Positions 9,083 to 18,679 of a stretch of 64,000 nt of DNA are shown in pieces; positions within the stretch are counted from its first letter, which is position 1; every line of letters starts with the position of its first letter. The translations under genes were made by a program, and so were the position numbers. Location: assembly GCF_002272135.1 (NCBI RefSeq), contig NZ_NPBF01000008.1, forward strand, positions 62,001 to 126,000, written 5' to 3'. This DNA comes from Virgibacillus sp. 7505 (GTDB lineage Bacteria > Bacillota > Bacilli > Bacillales > Amphibacillaceae). The notes beneath the pieces were generated by a model. It was given only the letters and a program-made list of their open reading frames with translations, searched no databases and was not told the DNA's origin.

Positions 9083-10276
9083 ATGAACAAACAAGCAGAA
9101 GCAGAAAAAAGGAACCATCGCAAACTCGGGCAGCAGCTCGAACTTTTCCTAAGCATGGAGGAAGCACCTGGCATGCCTTTCTTCTTACCAAAAGGAATGG
9201 TATTGCGCAATAAACTGGAGGAGCTGTGGAAGGAAAAACACGCCCAGGCTGGATACGATGAAATCAAAACTCCAATCATGATGAAGCAGCAGCTCTGGGA
9301 GCAATCCGGTCACTGGGATCATTATCATGAAAACATGTATTTTTCTGAGGTCGATGATCAACGCTATGCAATCAAACCGATGAGCTGCCCGGGAGCAGTC
9401 CTCATCTACAACAGCAAGCTACGAAGTTATCGCGACCTTCCTTTGCGCTATGCAGAATTAGGCTTGGTACATCGGCACGAACTTTCTGGATCTCTAAACG
9501 GTTTGCTGCGCGTTCGGTCATTCACACAGGATGATGCGCATCTGTTCGTTCGTGAAGATCAGATTGAACAAGAAGTGGAAAAAGTATTGCAGCTGATCGA
9601 TGCGTTTTACAGTCTATTCGGCTTTTCTTATGAAGTAGAGCTATCCACTCGCCCAGAGGACTTCATGGGTTCACCCGCTGTTTGGGATAAAGCGGAGGCA
9701 GCATTGGAGAATGTCCTGAAACGACAAGGTATTGCGTATAAAGTAAACGCTGGAGACGGTGCATTTTATGGCCCGAAAATCGATTTTCACATTCTCGACA
9801 GCCTTGGGCGCAGCTGGCAATGCGGCACTGTTCAGCTCGATTTCCAAATGCCAGAGAAATTCGATTGCAGCTATGTGGATCAAGAAAACAGCCGCAGACA
9901 GCCGATTATGATTCACCGGGCTATCTACGGTTCAATCGAACGGTTCATGGCTATCCTCATCGAGCACTATGCAGGAGACTTTCCATTCTGGTTAGCACCT
10001 GTTCAAGCAAGCATCCTTCCAATCAGCGATGCGCATGCTGATTATGCCAAGGCAGTTTGTGAGGAATTACGTAAGGCAGGTTATCGTGTGTCAGTCGATG
10101 ATCGTTCGGAGAAGATTGGTTTGAAAATCCGAGAGGGGTCACAACAGAAAGTACCTTATCTGCTCATTGTCGGGGACAACGAGATGCAAAACAAAACAGT
10201 TGCTGTCCGAAAACGGCCGGAAGGAAACGTAGGTGAGCTGTCTTTGGAGGATCTTATCAAACAGTTTGAGAGTTAA
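9083..10276 (+). CDS. Short threonyl-tRNA synthetase lacking TGS and editing domains
   Basis: A 397-residue class II synthetase for tRNA-Thr. Full-length bacterial ThrRS is about 640 residues; this protein opens at the catalytic domain (HRKLGQQLELF at 12-22), so the N-terminal TGS and editing domains are absent. ATG at 9083 follows GGAGG, and a leader terminator lies just upstream, so no missing upstream exon is possible. Zinc ligands are kept: Cys102, His153, His278. Motif 2 carries Arg131 (HRHELSG) and motif 3 is near 278-290 (IHRAIYGSIERFM). The anticodon-binding domain spans about 303-397. The usual CPGH reads CPGA (Ala105). The gene should be active but unable to clear Ser-tRNA-Thr. A normal ThrRS presumably exists elsewhere. 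Confidence 0.93.
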   Translation: MNKQAEAEKRNHRKLGQQLELFLSMEEAPGMPFFLPKGMVLRNKLEELWKEKHAQAGYDEIKTPIMMKQQLWEQSGHWDHYHENMYFSEVDDQRYAIKPMSCPGAVLIYNSKLRSYRDLPLRYAELGLVHRHELSGSLNGLLRVRSFTQDDAHLFVREDQIEQEVEKVLQLIDAFYSLFGFSYEVELSTRPEDFMGSPAVWDKAEAALENVLKRQGIAYKVNAGDGAFYGPKIDFHILDSLGRSWQCGTVQLDFQMPEKFDCSYVDQENSRRQPIMIHRAIYGSIERFMAILIEHYAGDFPFWLAPVQASILPISDAHADYAKAVCEELRKAGYRVSVDDRSEKIGLKIREGSQQKVPYLLIVGDNEMQNKTVAVRKRPEGNVGELSLEDLIKQFES

Positions 10277-10280
10277 GAAA

Positions 10281-10309
10281 ATAGCGGGTGCTCTTGGAGC
10301 ATCCGCTTA
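10281..10309. terminator. Bidirectional hairpin between thrS-like gene and importer operon
   Basis: GCGGGTGCTC and GAGCATCCGC close a 3-base loop between two convergent stop codons. The minus-strand exit (TATTTTC) is more terminator-like than the plus-strand exit. Confidence 0.6.
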
Positions 10310-11067
10310 AAATATACTAATCAATTCTTTCGTGTAAGCATGACGGCTATTATCGTAAATTTCTTCCTTCTGAAATATATCCAGCAGTTCCCCATCTTTC
10401 ATGACAGCGATGCGCTGACACAACTGATAAACTGCGGCTAAATCATGTGAAATGAACAGATAGGACATGCCTAATGTCTTTTGCAGAGAAGCAAGCAGCT
10501 CGAGAATGGCTCCTTGGGAAATCACATCAAGACTTGCTGTCGGTTCATCCAGGACAATGAGTTTTGGCTCGATACTGATGGCGCGTGCAATGGTTACACG
10601 CTGTTTTTGTCCGCCGCTCAGCTCATGCGGATAACGGTCGCCAAGCTCTTTCGGCAGTTCAACTGCTTCAAGCAGCTGCTCCACAAAACTTTTTTTTTAG
10701 TGTGTGTAAAATGCTCCAGTTCAAGCTCCTGCTGAAACTGTAAGTAAGGATCGAGCAAGGAGTCCTTGATTTTCAGCTTCGGATTTAATGCAGCAGTTGG
10801 ATTTTGAAAGACTGTCTGAACGTTTCGGCGATAGTCTCGGAGCCCCTTACGATTTGCCTTAGCCAGCGGTTTCCCATCAAAACTGATGGACCCGCCATCA
10901 ATCTTTTCCACACCAAGCAGACAGCGCGCCAGCGTACTTTTGCCGCATCCGCTTTCACCTGCTAATCCCAGGCTTTCCCCTTGATGAATGGAAAGGGACA
11001 CATCATTCACAGCGAGCATTCCAGGATTATAGCTCTTTTTCAAATGACTAATCTCTATAACAGTCAT
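10307..11067 (-). pseudogene. Opp/Nik-type importer ATPase 2, split by a frameshift at A9
   Basis: Second ATPase of the importer. The first part (11067 to about 10690) holds Walker A GESGCGKST near residue 37 and the Q-loop (FQNPTAALNP); the second (about 10690 to 10307) holds the signature LSGGQKQR, Walker B LIVLDEP and the H-loop ISHD. They are in different frames, and the switch falls at nine A residues of the sense strand (10690-10698 on the plus strand as T). One extra A, or a -1 ribosomal shift, would rejoin them into a normal protein of about 253 residues. The GTG that opens the second frame has no ribosome binding site. It may be an inactivating mutation, a sequencing error, or slippage-based decoding; every other domain is intact. 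Confidence 0.75.
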
Positions 11068-11852
11068 GATTTGCTTGCCTCCTTGATACGCATTGGAAGC
11101 GTAGGTGCAGCCTGGATCAGCTGTTTGGTATACGCATGTTCCGGCTGGTTGATGAGCTTTTGTTTTGAACCAGCTTCAATGATTTTCCCATCTTTCATAA
11201 CCGCAATCTTATCTGCATAACGAGCAACATGCCGCCAATCATGTGTGATGAAAAGAATGGCACAGCCTGTTTTTTGCTGGAGCTCTTGAAGCAGAGAAAG
11301 AATCTTATGCGCTGATACACTATCAAGTGCCGTTGTTGCTTCATCTGCAATCAAAATATCAGGTTCTAAAAGCAGTGCAAGTGCTATAGATGCACGCTGC
11401 AGCTGGCCTCCGCTCAGCTGAAATGGGTATCTTCTAATAAAAGCTGCATCCAGACCAACCGATTCAAATGCTTCATTTATCATATTTTTACGCTTTTTCT
11501 TTTCTTGCACTCCATGTGTTAGCAAATACTCTTCCATATGCTGCTGAATCGTCAGAAACGGCGTGAACGAACCGTGATAGTCTTGGAAAATGTAACTGAT
11601 CGCCTTTCCTCGCAATTGGTTCATTTCTGTCTTTGGACGTTCAAGGATATTGCTGTCTCGGTAAATTATACTGCCAGAGGCTCTTAGATTTGGTCCGAGC
11701 AGCTGGCCGATTGCTTGTGACAGCATCGTTTTGCCGCTGCCGCTTTGACCTACGAGGGCAAACCATTCTCCTTTATCGATAGTTAGACTGGCATGATCCA
11801 CAATCGTTTTCTCACCATGTGATACGGTTAGATCTTTAATCGATAAAATCAT
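11064..11852 (-). CDS. Opp/Nik-type importer ATPase 1
   Basis: A 262-residue ABC ATPase. Seen: Walker A GQSGSGKT near residue 34, Q-loop IFQDYHGSFTP, signature LSGGQLQRASIA near 147, Walker B ILIADEATTALD, and H-loop FITHDW. It overlaps the permease gene upstream and the second ATPase gene downstream by four bases each, which implies tight coupling. In Opp/Nik-type systems two different ATPases pair, so this subunit depends on the frameshifted partner. The ATG follows GGAGGTG. Confidence 0.93.
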   Translation of the reverse strand: MILSIKDLTVSHGEKTIVDHASLTIDKGEWFALVGQSGSGKTMLSQAIGQLLGPNLRASGSIIYRDSNILERPKTEMNQLRGKAISYIFQDYHGSFTPFLTIQQHMEEYLLTHGVQEKKKRKNMINEAFESVGLDAAFIRRYPFQLSGGQLQRASIALALLLEPDILIADEATTALDSVSAHKILSLLQELQQKTGCAILFITHDWRHVARYADKIAVMKDGKIIEAGSKQKLINQPEHAYTKQLIQAAPTLPMRIKEASKS

Positions 11853-12691
11853 GGCTGCACCTCCTTTTTCACATCGAATTTATCTCGTAAATAGTCTCCA
11901 AGCATGTTTGCGACCAACACAACCGCCACGATTGCCAGTCCAGGATAAATCATCATTTCCGGGGTCGCTTGGAAATAAGGTCTGGACTCGTTCAGCATAG
12001 CGCCCCACTCTGGCGTCGGAGGCTGTGCTCCAAGACCGATATATGAAAGCGAGGAAATGAGCAAGATGATCTTACCAAAATCCAAACTGGCCAGGACGAG
12101 TACATTTCCGATGATATGCGGCATCAGATGTTTACGCATAATTGTAAATGTGGAAAGACCATTGATTCGGGCAATGGTGATGTAGTCTTTTTGCACTTCT
12201 GTCAGCACTGTACTGCGCACCATCCTGGCATAGTTGACCCACTTCACGAGAACAATTGCAAAAAGCAAATTTCCAATACCGGGCCCAAGCAAACCGCTAA
12301 GTACAATGGCTATCACTGTATCCGGAAAGGCAAGGAAGCCATCGGCAATTCGCATGAATAGTCGATCAACCCAACCTCCCTTTAATCCAGCCAGCAAACC
12401 GAAAGGAACACCGATGATGACCGCTGCCGCCAAAGCAATCACACTGTAGCCAACAGTCAGGCGGAAACCGAGCAAGAGCCTCGTCAGTACATCCCGTCCT
12501 AAATGATCCGTTCCCATGGGATGCTCCCATGACGGAGATGCCAGCCGGTTCCCGACATCTGTTATCGTGGCATCATGCTTCAAGTAAAGGAAGGTATATG
12601 ACACTACTGCTATTAATAAAAGCAAAAGCGCACTGATTAGCCAGACCTTGGTTTTCTTTATTTTTTTTGGAGAAAGAGCCATAACACTCAT
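11849..12691 (-). CDS. Opp/Nik-type importer permease 2
   Basis: A 280-residue OppC/DppC/NikC-type membrane protein. Seen: an N-terminal helix (WLISALLLLLIAVVSY), the family block HPMGTDHLGRDVLTRLL near residue 57, several further helices, and the coupling-helix motif DYITIARINGLSTFTIMRKH near residue 169. It forms the channel with the OppB-like subunit encoded immediately upstream. The ATG at 12691 follows AAAGGAAGC at a slightly long distance. Confidence 0.92.
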   Translation of the reverse strand: MSVMALSPKKIKKTKVWLISALLLLLIAVVSYTFLYLKHDATITDVGNRLASPSWEHPMGTDHLGRDVLTRLLLGFRLTVGYSVIALAAAVIIGVPFGLLAGLKGGWVDRLFMRIADGFLAFPDTVIAIVLSGLLGPGIGNLLFAIVLVKWVNYARMVRSTVLTEVQKDYITIARINGLSTFTIMRKHLMPHIIGNVLVLASLDFGKIILLISSLSYIGLGAQPPTPEWGAMLNESRPYFQATPEMMIYPGLAIVAVVLVANMLGDYLRDKFDVKKEVQP

Positions 12692-13636
12692 CTAGCTGAG
12701 CTTCCTTTCTTTTAATCGAAGTTCAGGATTTACATAACGATAAGATAAGTCCACTAATGTATTCACAACGAATACGATAGCTGCCATCAGAACTATGTAA
12801 CCTTGAATCAGCGGATAATCGCGCTGCCGGATAGAGTCAACGACAAGTTTACCTACGCCGGGGTAAGCAAATAACACTTCCACAACGACTACGCCGCCAA
12901 TCAAGCTGCCAAGACTGACACCGAATACTGTAATGACAGGTGGTAAACTGTATCGGAAAGCGTGTGAAAAGAAGATGCGTCTTTCTGAGATGCCTCGTGC
13001 TCTCGCCGCGCGAACAAATTCCTGACCTAAAGAGTCCAATAGACTGGAACGGAGCAGCCGCACGTAAACACCTGCTATAGCAAGTCCCAATGTCACTGAT
13101 GGCAGGATCAGGGATAACAAACTGTCACGTCCCATTGTTGGGAACCAGCTAAGCCTCACAGCGAACATATCTATCAAGATAAGTCCGAGCCAGAAACTAG
13201 GAACAGCCGCTCCGATAATGGAAAAATATCTGCTGATATGGTCAATCCAGCTATCCTTATATAGAGCTGACAGCGATCCTAACGGAATAGCAACCAAGAG
13301 CATAACGATCAAGGAACCGACCGTCAGCTCCAGTGTAGCTGGAAGTCCCGTCAGCAGCATCTCCGTAACTGGCTGACTAGTAATATAAGAAGTACCGAAA
13401 TCAAGCTGGATAAAATCCAGCAGCCACTTCCCATATTGAACAAGCAATGGATCGTTGAAGCCCATGTCTTCCCTAAGCGCCTCCACTTGTTCCTGGCTTA
13501 CATTCAGCTCATCCACATTCAGGATTGTGAGCGCTGGATCCCCTGGTGCAAGGCGAAGGAAAAGAAAACTGAAGAAGGTGACAAATAAAAGGAATAACAC
13601 AACCTCCAGCAGCCGTCTCCCGATAATACGAAACAT
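12692..13636 (-). CDS. Opp/Nik-type importer permease 1
   Basis: A 314-residue OppB/DppB/NikB-type membrane protein. Seen: an N-terminal helix ending in RLAPGDPA near residue 30, GLPATLELTVGSLIVMLLV, the coupling segment EFVRAARARGISERRIFFSH, and VVVEVLFAYPGVGKLVVDSI near the C-terminus, all hallmarks of the family. The ATG start overlaps the stop of the binding-protein gene (TGATG). It is the partner of the OppC-like permease. Confidence 0.92.
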   Translation of the reverse strand: MFRIIGRRLLEVVLFLLFVTFFSFLFLRLAPGDPALTILNVDELNVSQEQVEALREDMGFNDPLLVQYGKWLLDFIQLDFGTSYITSQPVTEMLLTGLPATLELTVGSLIVMLLVAIPLGSLSALYKDSWIDHISRYFSIIGAAVPSFWLGLILIDMFAVRLSWFPTMGRDSLLSLILPSVTLGLAIAGVYVRLLRSSLLDSLGQEFVRAARARGISERRIFFSHAFRYSLPPVITVFGVSLGSLIGGVVVVEVLFAYPGVGKLVVDSIRQRDYPLIQGYIVLMAAIVFVVNTLVDLSYRYVNPELRLKERKLS

Positions 13637-15165
13637 CACTTCACATCCAATTGATTTGTAATCATATAATACTCACTTCTTGTTGTTACCCAGTTCTTTA
13701 CTTTTGTTTCATCATAAGCTACGAGCGTGTCTGGATAAATCACAAACGAATTGATTTGGTTTTCATCCACATAGTTAGCAGCCGCTTCGGCTAGTTCTGC
13801 ACGCTTGTCTGTATCTACTGTTACATTTAATTCATCGATGATCTTCGTCAGCTCTGGTTCATCTGCCCCGCTGAAATTCAAAGCTCCATCTGGATGATAC
13901 GTCGCATTCAAGTAATACCCTGCATCACCACGAGGTGCAGTCAGATTACTATACGTGGCCAGATCCCAATCGCGATTTGCTGCCATATACTCTTCCGGGA
14001 TCTCGATTTGACGCAGTTCTACTTCAATACCAAGCTTCTTCGCATCGGATTGGAATATTTGTGCGATCAATGGAAGATCAGCTCTGGCAGAGTATGTCAG
14101 CATTGTGAGCTCAAGAGGTTCCCCATCTTTCTGCATCTTGCCATCCACTAGCGAATAGCCAGCTTTCTCAAGATATTCCTTTGCTACATCTTCTCCTGTT
14201 TCATGGTCACTATAGCTTGGTGCGAATGGCAGGGAATCCGGGAATGGACCTTTAGCCGGCTGTGCATACCCTAGCAATACAGAATCAGCGATTTCATCTC
14301 GATTAATCAAGGCGTCTAATGCCTTACGAACATTTACATCCTTTAGATCTTCCCGCTCCATATTCATCGTCATCTGGTGAACGCGGAAGGTCTCTGTTGA
14401 TTCAACCTTAATGCCATCCTTTGCTTCTAAGCTCTCGATACTTTCTGTTTCTGGACGAAATACAACATCCGCATCACCAGATTCCAACGCCAAGGAGCGT
14501 GCATTCGCATCTTCGTTAAAAGAGAATGTCACAGAATCAAGCTTTGCTTTCTCATCCCAATAGTCCTCGTTCCGAACAAGCTCCAATTTACTGCCTGGTG
14601 TGAATGATTCCAGTTTGAAAGGGCCTGTCCCAATCGGATTATTTACAAAGTCCCCTGCCTCCACGTCAATGATGGATACGTTGGGGTTTACAAGTTCTGA
14701 AACGAATTCCGGAAATGCCTGTGTATTCGTAACCTGCAATGTCCTCTCATCTGTTGCTTCGATAGTATCAATTTTCAATGCATTTTGAATGGCTACGTTA
14801 TCCTTTAAAGATCTCTCCAATGATGCTTTCACCGCGTCCGCATCCATCGTTTCTCCGTTTTGGAATTTGATACCTTCACGAAGCTTGATTGTCCATTCTC
14901 TACCTTCGTTTTTACCTTCCCAGCTCTCTGCAAGCCACGGTTCAATCTTCAGTGTTTCTTCATTCAATCGAACCAACGTTTCTGTCATACCTGCACGCAA
15001 AGGTACGTAGCTGGAGTCTACATTCGGATCCAAGGAATTCGTCGCGAAATTATAAACGAAGGTCAGATGCTTTTTATCACCCTCCGAATCTGCGTTATTC
15101 GTACAAGCTGCAAGCAGCATCAGCAACCCTGCTATCCCTAAAACCTTCATCCATAATTTCTTCAT
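13636..15165 (-). CDS. Zur-controlled Opp/Nik-type solute-binding lipoprotein
   Basis: A 509-residue cluster C binding protein anchored by lipid. Seen: signal with lipobox LAAC (Cys near residue 21), YNFATNSLDPNVDSSYVPL opening of the SBP_bac_5 domain, and GTGPFKLESFTPGSKLELVR in its middle. This family binds peptides, nickel complexes or metallophores. The promoter holds two Zur boxes, so the cargo is most likely zinc-linked, such as a zinc-metallophore complex in the manner of staphylococcal CntA; that is inference from regulation. No metallophore synthesis genes lie in the window. First gene of a five-gene operon. Confidence 0.9.
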   Translation of the reverse strand: MKKLWMKVLGIAGLLMLLAACTNNADSEGDKKHLTFVYNFATNSLDPNVDSSYVPLRAGMTETLVRLNEETLKIEPWLAESWEGKNEGREWTIKLREGIKFQNGETMDADAVKASLERSLKDNVAIQNALKIDTIEATDERTLQVTNTQAFPEFVSELVNPNVSIIDVEAGDFVNNPIGTGPFKLESFTPGSKLELVRNEDYWDEKAKLDSVTFSFNEDANARSLALESGDADVVFRPETESIESLEAKDGIKVESTETFRVHQMTMNMEREDLKDVNVRKALDALINRDEIADSVLLGYAQPAKGPFPDSLPFAPSYSDHETGEDVAKEYLEKAGYSLVDGKMQKDGEPLELTMLTYSARADLPLIAQIFQSDAKKLGIEVELRQIEIPEEYMAANRDWDLATYSNLTAPRGDAGYYLNATYHPDGALNFSGADEPELTKIIDELNVTVDTDKRAELAEAAANYVDENQINSFVIYPDTLVAYDETKVKNWVTTRSEYYMITNQLDVK

Positions 15166-15202
15166 CCCTCTTCCTCCTCTAAATCTATATGTATGCTATG
15201 AT

Positions 15203-15252
15203 TTCGTAATCATTACGTTTTGTATATTATCGTAATGATTACTATTTGTAAA
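15203..15252 (-). promoter_or_regulatory. Promoter with two Zur boxes
   Basis: The promoter is TTTACA (15247-15252), 17-base spacer, TAATAT (15224-15229), minus strand. CGTAATGATTAC (15231-15242) fills the spacer and CGTAATCATTACG (15205-15217) lies just past the -10. Each matches the Bacillus Zur consensus TCGTAATNATTACGA at 14 of 15 positions. Their centres are 26 bp apart. Confidence 0.85.
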
Positions 15253-15264
15253 GATAAATTTCCA

Positions 15265-15292
15265 TAAAAAATAGCCCCGCTATGGAGCTATT
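15265..15292 (-). terminator. Terminator of the YdhK-like lipoprotein gene
   Basis: On the minus strand AATAGCTCC pairs with GGGGCTATT (one G-T pair) and TTTTTT follows. It overlaps the stop codon at 15288. Confidence 0.8.
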
Positions 15293-15830
15293 CTTGTAAC
15301 GGTGCCAACTCTTCTGCCGTCAGCCACTTATGATTTTTCACTTCTTCACCTGTGAGTGTCGAAGCATAGTCGACCATATACACTGTTGTATCCTCTACTT
15401 TTTCCACAATCGCAGTTGCACCCTTCATGCCTTCCATATGGTCTGCCTCAAGCGTAGCCTCTATTCCCGGTTCTAAGGGATGGTCACCCGGTTCCTTCAG
15501 CTCTTCCTGAATCACCCAACGATGGTGATCAACGTGCTTACCGCCATCTGTTGGTGTATACGTCACTTCATAAGCATATGTATCAAATGCTCCCACGATT
15601 GTCGCTTCTGCACCTTTCATACCTTCCATATGGTCAGCCTGGATAATGGCTTTGCTGCCAGGCGGAAATTCAGGATCATCTGCTTCCTCCAGTCCCTCTG
15701 GCAACTTTCCGGATTCATCATGCTGCATATGTTCTGTATCATTGGCACCCTGGCTATCTTGCGTTTGAGATTCATTATTACCGCACGCACTGAGCACGAA
15801 AACCGCAAGCAGAATCATCAGTATCCTCAT
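15288..15830 (-). CDS. YdhK-family lipoprotein (two DUF1541 repeats)
   Basis: A 180-residue secreted lipoprotein. The ATG at 15830 follows AAGGAGGAG and gives a short signal with lipobox LSAC (Cys near 16). Two copies of the YdhK/DUF1541 unit follow, each with the block ADHMEGMKGA and a later HRWV/HKWL plus EEL ending, at about residues 65-120 and 126-180. The repeat is rich in His, Met, Asp and Glu, compatible with metal binding, but the family function is not established. It is a single gene with its own terminator, upstream of the Zur-controlled importer. Confidence 0.85.
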   Translation of the reverse strand: MRILMILLAVFVLSACGNNESQTQDSQGANDTEHMQHDESGKLPEGLEEADDPEFPPGSKAIIQADHMEGMKGAEATIVGAFDTYAYEVTYTPTDGGKHVDHHRWVIQEELKEPGDHPLEPGIEATLEADHMEGMKGATAIVEKVEDTTVYMVDYASTLTGEEVKNHKWLTAEELAPLQE

Positions 15831-15931
15831 TCGATTCTCCTCCTTATCTAGCACTAGTATGTATCATACTCCTCTTTCCCTATACCCTATACCCTTTCGA
15901 ATCCACAGAAAACTTATGGATGCTGACACAC

Positions 15932-15959
15932 AAAAAAGGACAGTCTGTTGACTGCCCTT
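15932..15959 (-). terminator. Terminator of the BceAB-like genes
   Basis: On the minus strand AAGGGCAGTC and GACTGTCCTT close an AACA loop followed by TTTT. It lies 26 bases after the permease stop. Confidence 0.8.
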
Positions 15960-15984
15960 GAAAGGCTTACTGTTCGATATATGT

Positions 15985-17928
15985 TCAAAGCGATTGTTTG
16001 ATTACCTTATTATAATGGACGACCGAAAGGATACCGAAGATCGAATACAAGAGTGTATAGATCACCATCACGACAATCATCGGAGTCAGCATGACCGATC
16101 CAAACAGGAACCAGCCGGATTGGACAGCAAAGTAGCTGTGCAAAAGTCCGATGACAAGCGGAATTCCAAAGTTGAACAGCTGCTTGCGCTGGATACCGCG
16201 GCGAAGATCGGTTGTTGTGAATCCAAGCTTGCGGAGGATCGTGTAATTCGGTTTCTCGCTTTCTGCTTCATCCATCTGCTTGAAGTAGAGGATACAGCCG
16301 GACGTAATCAGGAAAGTCAGACCAAGGAAGCCGACGATGAATAGCGTTAAACCAATTGTTGATTTCTGATCTTCGAGTATATCGATTCTAGATTCACTGT
16401 TATCCTTTGCTTCTAAATCCAAACCGTTGAATATATCATTTGCCTTTTGCAGCTGATCATTATTTTCGATTGTATAGCCGAAATACCAATGATAGCCTTG
16501 ATTCAAATCCGGATTAATATCCTGCTTCAATTCCTGGAACAAAGCATCATCGACAATCATTGTCGGCAGACCGCCCATGGTGTAATAGTTGGAGATTGGA
16601 TACTCGTCCTCAAGCCCCGTGTAATGCAGCGCAATTTCGGACTCTTTCCCATGGACAACAACATCACCTTTATCTTTAAGGGACATGAAACGCTGCAGCA
16701 GCTCATTATATCCAGTCAGTTTCAATTCATCTGGAGCAACATCCAATCCTGCTGCCTTCTCGCTTATAACAGCTGTATCCATCATAGACGCATTAAAGTT
16801 CAGCTCCAGCTCTGTTTGCAGAATGTCCTCAATATTCAGCTGCATGGTGTACACTTCTGCTTTATCTTCCGTATAAGCGATATTATTATCATCCATTGCT
16901 TGACGAAATGCTTTCGCATCGCTCTCTGTCAGTAAGGAGAAATCTTCCCCTCCTGTATAGTTATAAGCTGTTTCTTCCGCTGAATAGAACGTGATATAAC
17001 TCAAGGACAGTAAGCCAATTGCTAACGCAGATACAGTAGTAATGATGGTAAGCAGCATCGCATTGGACTTCATACGGAACATGATGGATGAAAGAGACAG
17101 TACCTGCTTAATATTCAGATAGCCGCCTTTTTGCTTCCTAATAAGACTTACCAGGAACGCAACAGATCCTTTATAGAATAAGTACGTTCCCAAGATGACA
17201 CAAAATAGGATAAAGAACATAGCTCCGAATAATTCAATCATTGAGGAGAAATCACCATCAAATAATTTCCCCGAGACGAAATAACCTACAGCAATCAGCA
17301 CTATTCCACATATACCGATAATGACTTGGAAAGCAGACAGCTTCCGCGCAGTCATTTCTGTTTTTGATTTCACGTGAAACAATGAAAGGATTGTCTGGCG
17401 TTTGATGAAGAGGATATTCATCAGCATGATAAGTGCATAGATGCATAGGAATACTAGCAGCGTTTGAAGTAATGCCCTTGATGAAAAGGACAAGGATGCG
17501 ATCCCTTCAACACCTGTTACTTTGAACAATATCATGATTAATAGCTTTGAACCGGCAAATCCTAATAGGATACCGATTAGGATACTGCCAAAATAAAGAA
17601 TGGCATTTTCTGCACTTAGCAATCTGAAAATCTTATTTTTCGTCATACCAATCAACTGAAACAGACCGATTTCCTTGCTGCGCTGTTTGATAAAAATCGT
17701 ATTTGCATAAAGTAGGAATACTGCAACGATAAAGATAAGAAGCACCGAAGCGGTCGCTATACCCGCTCCACCTTTCACCGAACCTTCTACTGGATCCATT
17801 GACTTATCATACTGCAGCGTCACAAAGGCAAAATATAGACCGGAGCTAAAAATCAAAGCAAACACATACAAATAATAGTTACGGAGATTTTTCTTTAGGT
17901 TGCGGAGTATCAGACTATTAATGCTCAT
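15985..17928 (-). CDS. BceB-type ABC permease
   Basis: A 647-residue membrane protein of the peptide antibiotic resistance (BceB/YxdM/VraG) class. Seen: an N-terminal helix ([18 protein letters not shown]), FtsX-like motifs [20 protein letters not shown] near residue 80, several helix pairs, a large extracellular region of about 200 residues (roughly 310-510) before the last three helices, and [20 protein letters not shown]. The extracellular domain is where BceB proteins meet lipid II-bound antibiotics. ATG at 17928 overlaps the ATPase stop by 11 bases. These exporters both sense and remove bacitracin-like or lantibiotic peptides from lipid II; the exact drug cannot be read. Confidence 0.92.
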   Translation of the reverse strand: MSINSLILRNLKKNLRNYYLYVFALIFSSGLYFAFVTLQYDKSMDPVEGSVKGGAGIATASVLLIFIVAVFLLYANTIFIKQRSKEIGLFQLIGMTKNKIFRLLSAENAILYFGSILIGILLGFAGSKLLIMILFKVTGVEGIASLSFSSRALLQTLLVFLCIYALIMLMNILFIKRQTILSLFHVKSKTEMTARKLSAFQVIIGICGIVLIAVGYFVSGKLFDGDFSSMIELFGAMFFILFCVILGTYLFYKGSVAFLVSLIRKQKGGYLNIKQVLSLSSIMFRMKSNAMLLTIITTVSALAIGLLSLSYITFYSAEETAYNYTGGEDFSLLTESDAKAFRQAMDDNNIAYTEDKAEVYTMQLNIEDILQTELELNFNASMMDTAVISEKAAGLDVAPDELKLTGYNELLQRFMSLKDKGDVVVHGKESEIALHYTGLEDEYPISNYYTMGGLPTMIVDDALFQELKQDINPDLNQGYHWYFGYTIENNDQLQKANDIFNGLDLEAKDNSESRIDILEDQKSTIGLTLFIVGFLGLTFLITSGCILYFKQMDEAESEKPNYTILRKLGFTTTDLRRGIQRKQLFNFGIPLVIGLLHSYFAVQSGWFLFGSVMLTPMIVVMVIYTLLYSIFGILSVVHYNKVIKQSL

Positions 17929-18679
17929 TTTGCACCCCGCTAAGCACACCTTGTGTCGACATGATGTCTCTGAAGAAGGCTTGGCGCTCTTGCTGGCCCT
18001 TGTTCAGCTGTGTATAAATCTGACCGTCTTTGATGAAAATGACACGGCTGCAATAGCTGGCTGCTGCCGGATCGTGAGTTACCATAACAATGGTTGCCTT
18101 TCGATTTGCATTCAAGGAGCTAAGCTTGTTCAACAAATCGGATGCTGATTTGGAATCCAGTGCACCTGTCGGTTCATCTGCGAAGATGATGCTTGGCTCA
18201 TGGATGAATGCACGCGCTGCGGATGTCCGCTGCTTTTGACCTCCGGAAATCTCGCTTGGATATTTATTTTGCAGCTCCAAGATACCGAGCTGATTCGCTA
18301 CTTCCTCAAATTTGCGATCAGCCTCATTTTTTGGCACTTTTTTGATAGATAAAGGAAGCAGTATATTCTCCTTCACTGTCAGCGTATCAAGCAAGTTATA
18401 GTCCTGGAATACAAATCCAAGATGGTTCTTGCGAAATTCAGCCAGCTGCTTCTCTTTCATGTTTGTAATCTCGTTGTTTTGGATCAGGATAGTTCCGCCG
18501 CTTGCACGGTCGATGGAAGAAAGCACGTTCAGCAACGTCGTCTTACCAGATCCGGAAGAACCCATGATGCCGACGAACTCCCCCTCCTCGATACTTAGGT
18601 CGACACCTCGCAGTACTTCCTGTTTATTGAATTTATTTCCGTAATTCTTCTGGACTCTTGTGGCTTCTAGAATTCCCAT
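17918..18679 (-). CDS. BceA-type ABC ATPase
   Basis: A 253-residue ATPase of the MacB/LolD class. Seen: Walker [10 protein letters not shown] near residue 39, Q-loop [18 protein letters not shown], signature [14 protein letters not shown] near 145, Walker [14 protein letters not shown]-loop VMVTHD. It drives the BceB-like permease that follows. The start lies about 100 bases past the end of the histidine-kinase gene, whose terminator stands between, so the transporter pair has its own promoter region, as in Bacillus modules where BceR activates bceAB. Confidence 0.95.
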   Translation of the reverse strand: MGILEATRVQKNYGNKFNKQEVLRGVDLSIEEGEFVGIMGSSGSGKTTLLNVLSSIDRASGGTILIQNNEITNMKEKQLAEFRKNHLGFVFQDYNLLDTLTVKENILLPLSIKKVPKNEADRKFEEVANQLGILELQNKYPSEISGGQKQRTSAARAFIHEPSIIFADEPTGALDSKSASDLLNKLSSLNANRKATIVMVTHDPAAASYCSRVIFIKDGQIYTQLNKGQQERQAFFRDIMSTQGVLSGVQNEH

